A program made the position numbers and the translations under genes. Below are positions 6,418 through 8,767 of a DNA stretch of 8,767 nt, piece after piece; the stretch's first letter is position 1, and the number at the start of each line of letters is the position of its first letter. Origin of the DNA: Rhodospirillales bacterium. Lineage in GTDB: Bacteria; Pseudomonadota; Alphaproteobacteria; Rhodospirillales; Casp-alpha2. The stretch covers positions 1 to 8,767 of the forward strand of contig JAJFIE010000375.1 of assembly GCA_021775275.1 (NCBI GenBank). Direction: 5' to 3'. Below the pieces are notes generated by a model. It worked only from the letters and a program-made list of their open reading frames with translations. It had not been told where the DNA came from and searched no databases.

Positions 6418-6720
6418 TTATGCACCGGGTGCTGTTCTCTTGTGTTCTTCCGATGAATATGGTCCGACCGAAAAAACACATTCCACCGTTACCGCAGTCG
6501 TGGTTCCAATGACGACCTCACCGGCACGATGGGACACATGGTCATCGGGGAAATTCAAATCCCATTGGGCGCGCCTGACAACGAAATCCGTGCACCCTTC
6601 CTGATCAGGCCGTGAGATTGTTACCAGATCACCAACCTGGGGAATCCCGGGCAACTCGAACGCCAGGCTGTGGCTGGCGTCATCCCCATCATTTTGAAAG
6701 AGTAGAAACTGGACCTTCAT
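6418..6720 (-). CDS. Small protein of unknown function, 100 aa, in the PFOR operon
   Basis: I do not recognise this protein. The ATG at 6720-6718 has an excellent ribosome site, AAAGGAG (6735-6729), 8 bases upstream. It begins 26 bases after the stop of the NADPH oxidoreductase gene on the same strand, so it is the third visible gene of that operon. A longer frame reaching back to 6819 lies inside the oxidoreductase gene and has no comparable signal. The protein opens MKVQFLLFQNDGDD, has no signal peptide, membrane segment or cysteine-rich cluster (two cysteines only), and looks beta-rich. Notable stretches are ELPGIPQVGDLVTI, DFVVRRAQWDLNFPDD and VTVECVFSVGPYSSEEH. The acidic, soluble character suggests a cytoplasmic protein. 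Its neighbours suggest some accessory link to 2-oxoacid oxidation, but no function is claimed. Its 3' end abuts the deacetylase remnant, so a few C-terminal residues might derive from a rearrangement. Confidence 0.75.
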   Translation of the reverse strand: MKVQFLLFQNDGDDASHSLAFELPGIPQVGDLVTISRPDQEGCTDFVVRRAQWDLNFPDDHVSHRAGEVVIGTTTAVTVECVFSVGPYSSEEHKRTAPGA

Positions 6721-6746
6721 GGCTTTTACTCCTTTGTGAACGGCGA

Positions 6747-8399
6747 TCAATTGGCTTCGGGTTCCATCTTGATGGCGCCGCACGGACATTCGGCAACGCA
6801 GAGCCCACACCCCTTGCAAAAATCGTAGAGAAATTCAAATCGCTTGCCCGGGCCGAGTTTTCTGACAGCATTGTCAGGGCAGACCCCGTAACAGTTGTCG
6901 CATTCGAAGCAATTGCCACAGGACAGGCATCGCCGTGCTTCGAAAACGGCATTGTTTTCATCAAGGTCGCCGATAACCTCATCGAAGCTGGTCTGGCGGC
7001 GGACGATGTCAAGCTGTGGCTGGACCGACTGCGGTGCGTCGTCATAGTACCAGGTGTTCAGGTGTTCAAACTCAGCCAGCGGGTTCTTTTCCGGTTTCTC
7101 ATAAGACTTTCCCTTTAGCCATGCATCGATGTGACGGGCCGCTTTCTTGCCGTGTCCAACGGCGATTGTAACGGTACGTTCGGATGGCACCATGTCACCA
7201 CCTGCAAACAGACCGGGGTATCCCGTCATCATCCGGTCATTGACGTCAACCACGCCATCGCTCTTGATGACAACGCCCGGAACCGTTTCAAGAAATGACG
7301 TATCTACATCCTGTCCCAGCGCCAGGATCAGGGTATCAGCCTCAAGGGTTTCGAACTCGCCCGTCGGCTGAGGTTTTCCGTCATCGTCTATTTTCATTTT
7401 TTCGACAGTAAAGGTGGTTTCGTCGATTTGCTTGATGGTACGGAGCCAGTGAATCAGGACGCCTTCCTCCTCCGCTTCCGTCGCCTCGAAGTCATGTGCA
7501 GGCATTTCCTTGCGGGAGCGCCTGTAAACAATCATCGCTTCATCGACGCCCAGGCGCTTGGCCGTGCGGGCGGCATCCATGGCCGTGTTACCGCCACCGT
7601 ACACAATGACCCGGCGGCCCAGTTGCGGTGGTTCGGCTCCCGCTTCCATGCCACGCAACACGCTGGCCGCATCGAGAATTCTTCCGGCGGCATGGGCTGG
7701 AATATCGACTCGTTTCGCCAGATGGGCGCCGACTGCGATGAAAACAGCAGCGAACCCTTCCGTTTCAAATACCGCCGGAATGTCCTCGACCCTGCAGTCG
7801 AGTTCCATATCAACATCGAGATCGAGAATACGCTGGATTTCACCGTCCAGCACATCACGTGGCAGGCGGTATTTTGGGATTCCAAAACGCATCATGCCAC
7901 CAGCCATGGGGCCGGCCTCGCGGATGGTCACGGCGTGTCCCAGGCATCGCAGGTGGTAGGCGGCAGATAAACCACTGGGCCCGGCGCCGACCACAAGCAC
8001 CCGTTTTCCCGTCGTCAGGTTTTCCAGGTCCGGCTTCCAGCCGTTTTGGAGTGCCTGGTCACCTAAAAACCGTTCAATGGCGTGAATGGCGACGGCCTCG
8101 TCCAGAGTGCCTCGACTACATGCGTTCTCGCAGGGATGGTAGCAGACCCGGCCCATGATCGCTGGCATCGGATTGTCACGCATCAACACTTTCCAGGCCG
8201 TTTCGTAATCGCGCTCTTCCGCATGGTAAAGCCAGCCTTGGATGTTTTCGCCCGCCGGACACGCGTTATTACAGGGCGGTAACCGGTCCAGATAAACGGG
8301 CTTCTCGGTGCGCCAGGAACCAGTGTGATTGGCTAAACTGGAGCCGGGATCAAGAGTGATGGCGTAGGGGAGCTGCTTTTCTTTCATCTCCATAGTCAT
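6747..8399 (-). CDS. GltD-like FAD/NAD(P)-binding oxidoreductase with two C-terminal [4Fe-4S] clusters
   Basis: 550 aa. Domains in order: an N-terminal GltD/DPD-type iron-sulfur domain with Cys43, 47, 86, 90 and 94 (PPCNNACPAG, then VCYHPCENACSRG); an FAD-binding Rossmann motif GAGPSG (138-143); an NAD(P)H-binding GGGNTAMD (268-275), followed by VYRRSRKEMPA (291-301), whose arginines point to NADPH; the flavin-closing GLFAGGD; and a bacterial ferredoxin-type domain with CxxCxxCxxxCP at 497-508 and again at 528-539. Two extra cysteines (491, 494) precede the first set. It lacks the glutaminase/synthase partner of glutamate synthase and lies directly after a PFOR beta subunit. I therefore infer electron exchange between PFOR or ferredoxin and NADP(H), as described for the KorC-type subunit of 2-oxoglutarate:ferredoxin oxidoreductase in Thauera. 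Start and upstream stop overlap as ATGA (8399-8396), with GGGGA just before, so translation is coupled. Confidence 0.9.
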   Translation of the reverse strand: MTMEMKEKQLPYAITLDPGSSLANHTGSWRTEKPVYLDRLPPCNNACPAGENIQGWLYHAEERDYETAWKVLMRDNPMPAIMGRVCYHPCENACSRGTLDEAVAIHAIERFLGDQALQNGWKPDLENLTTGKRVLVVGAGPSGLSAAYHLRCLGHAVTIREAGPMAGGMMRFGIPKYRLPRDVLDGEIQRILDLDVDMELDCRVEDIPAVFETEGFAAVFIAVGAHLAKRVDIPAHAAGRILDAASVLRGMEAGAEPPQLGRRVIVYGGGNTAMDAARTAKRLGVDEAMIVYRRSRKEMPAHDFEATEAEEEGVLIHWLRTIKQIDETTFTVEKMKIDDDGKPQPTGEFETLEADTLILALGQDVDTSFLETVPGVVIKSDGVVDVNDRMMTGYPGLFAGGDMVPSERTVTIAVGHGKKAARHIDAWLKGKSYEKPEKNPLAEFEHLNTWYYDDAPQSVQPQLDIVRRQTSFDEVIGDLDENNAVFEARRCLSCGNCFECDNCYGVCPDNAVRKLGPGKRFEFLYDFCKGCGLCVAECPCGAIKMEPEAN

Positions 8400-8767
8400 A
8401 ACTGTTCCCCATCGTCCAGCAGGCCAAACCGCTCAATGTTGTGATCGGCCATTCGCTGGATGGCCGCAATGCTATCAGTGTCCATGGCGTCTTTACGGAA
8501 CAGGTGAGCAAAGCGTTTTTGAATTTTCAGGTAGTCTTCAACCGTAATTCTGCGGCGGATTTTACCGACGTTTGTGATCCTCCCGTGCTCGGCCTCAAAT
8601 AGCGGAAACAGGCCGCACTCAACAGCCAGTCGAGCAACCTGGATCGTCGCGTCCGCCGCGCTACCCCAACCTAATGGGCACGGAACCATGATGTGGATGT
8701 AGCGAGAACCTGACATGCTCGTTGCTTTGGTGACCTTGTGTTCGAGGTCATGCAGGTCGGCTACTGT
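8396..8767 (-). CDS. porB: Pyruvate:ferredoxin oxidoreductase beta subunit, C-terminal part (5' end outside window)
   Basis: The minus-strand frame is open from the right edge to the TGA at 8398-8396, giving 123 residues. An internal ATG at 8716 is not the start, since 17 in-frame codons precede it inside the window. The visible part matches the end of the TPP-binding beta subunit of archaeal/bacterial-type PFOR: KATSMSGSRYIHIMVPCPLG corresponds to the conserved PCP-x-GW region, then VARLAVECGLFPLFEAEHG, and the terminal motif VEDYLKIQKRFAHLF. PorB with the alpha, gamma and delta subunits converts pyruvate and CoA to acetyl-CoA and CO2, passing electrons to ferredoxin. The TPP-binding GDG-x-N region lies beyond the window. 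A related 2-oxoacid oxidoreductase (e.g. branched-chain type) cannot be excluded from this fragment. It shares an ATGA overlap with the NADPH oxidoreductase gene downstream, so the two are made together. Confidence 0.85.
   Translation of the reverse strand, partial: TVADLHDLEHKVTKATSMSGSRYIHIMVPCPLGWGSAADATIQVARLAVECGLFPLFEAEHGRITNVGKIRRRITVEDYLKIQKRFAHLFRKDAMDTDSIAAIQRMADHNIERFGLLDDGEQL

Noticed and set aside
6612..8282. Long plus-strand frames opposite the PFOR operon genes
   Set aside because: They are antisense shadows of the GC-rich oxidoreductase and the small gene, with no conserved motifs or ribosome sites.

Overview
The window looks like chromosomal DNA from a proteobacterium, most likely an alphaproteobacterium. 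This rests on moderate-to-high GC, clear Shine-Dalgarno sites, a family-1 sugar-binding-protein importer next to a divergent DeoR regulator, and a pyruvate:ferredoxin oxidoreductase cluster. The taxon is inferred from gene style and organisation only. PFOR suggests a microaerobic, anaerobic or phototrophic side to metabolism.

Left part (1-6010): a carbohydrate or polyol uptake and oxidation locus. A DeoR-family repressor gene (minus strand, cut by the left edge) diverges from a plus-strand operon. The operon encodes a periplasmic binding protein, two inner-membrane permeases, a MalK/UgpC-type ATPase and a short-chain dehydrogenase. The downstream genes are packed tightly: stop codons overlap ribosome binding sites, and ATPase and dehydrogenase overlap by 8 bp. 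A GC-rich hairpin separates the binding-protein gene from the first permease. The AT-rich 313-bp divergent region holds four copies of a CCATAAAAT-type motif. Two point toward each gene, and one lies across the -10 of a good sigma-70-like promoter for the transport operon. The likely logic is that the DeoR protein represses until a phosphorylated or oxidised substrate appears, the importer brings in a polyol or sugar, and the dehydrogenase performs the first oxidation. The actual substrate cannot be read from the sequence.

Middle (6011-6417): no intact gene. On the minus strand there is a C-terminal remnant of a polysaccharide-deacetylase-like (CE4/NodB-fold) protein, truncated at its 5' end and broken by a 2-bp duplication in a GAGAGA run.

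Right part (6418-8767, minus strand): the distal end of a PFOR operon. In transcription order it has the C-terminal part of the TPP-binding beta subunit (cut by the right edge), then a GltD-like FAD/NADPH oxidoreductase with a C-terminal two-[4Fe-4S] domain, which starts in an ATGA overlap. A 100-residue protein of unknown function with a strong ribosome binding site follows. The oxidoreductase probably couples ferredoxin or PFOR electrons to NADP(H).

I found no convincing new multi-gene system. The most worthwhile items are the four-site operator array, the orphan 100-aa gene in the PFOR operon and the deacetylase remnant. No tRNA, rRNA, CRISPR, insertion sequence or attachment site was seen.
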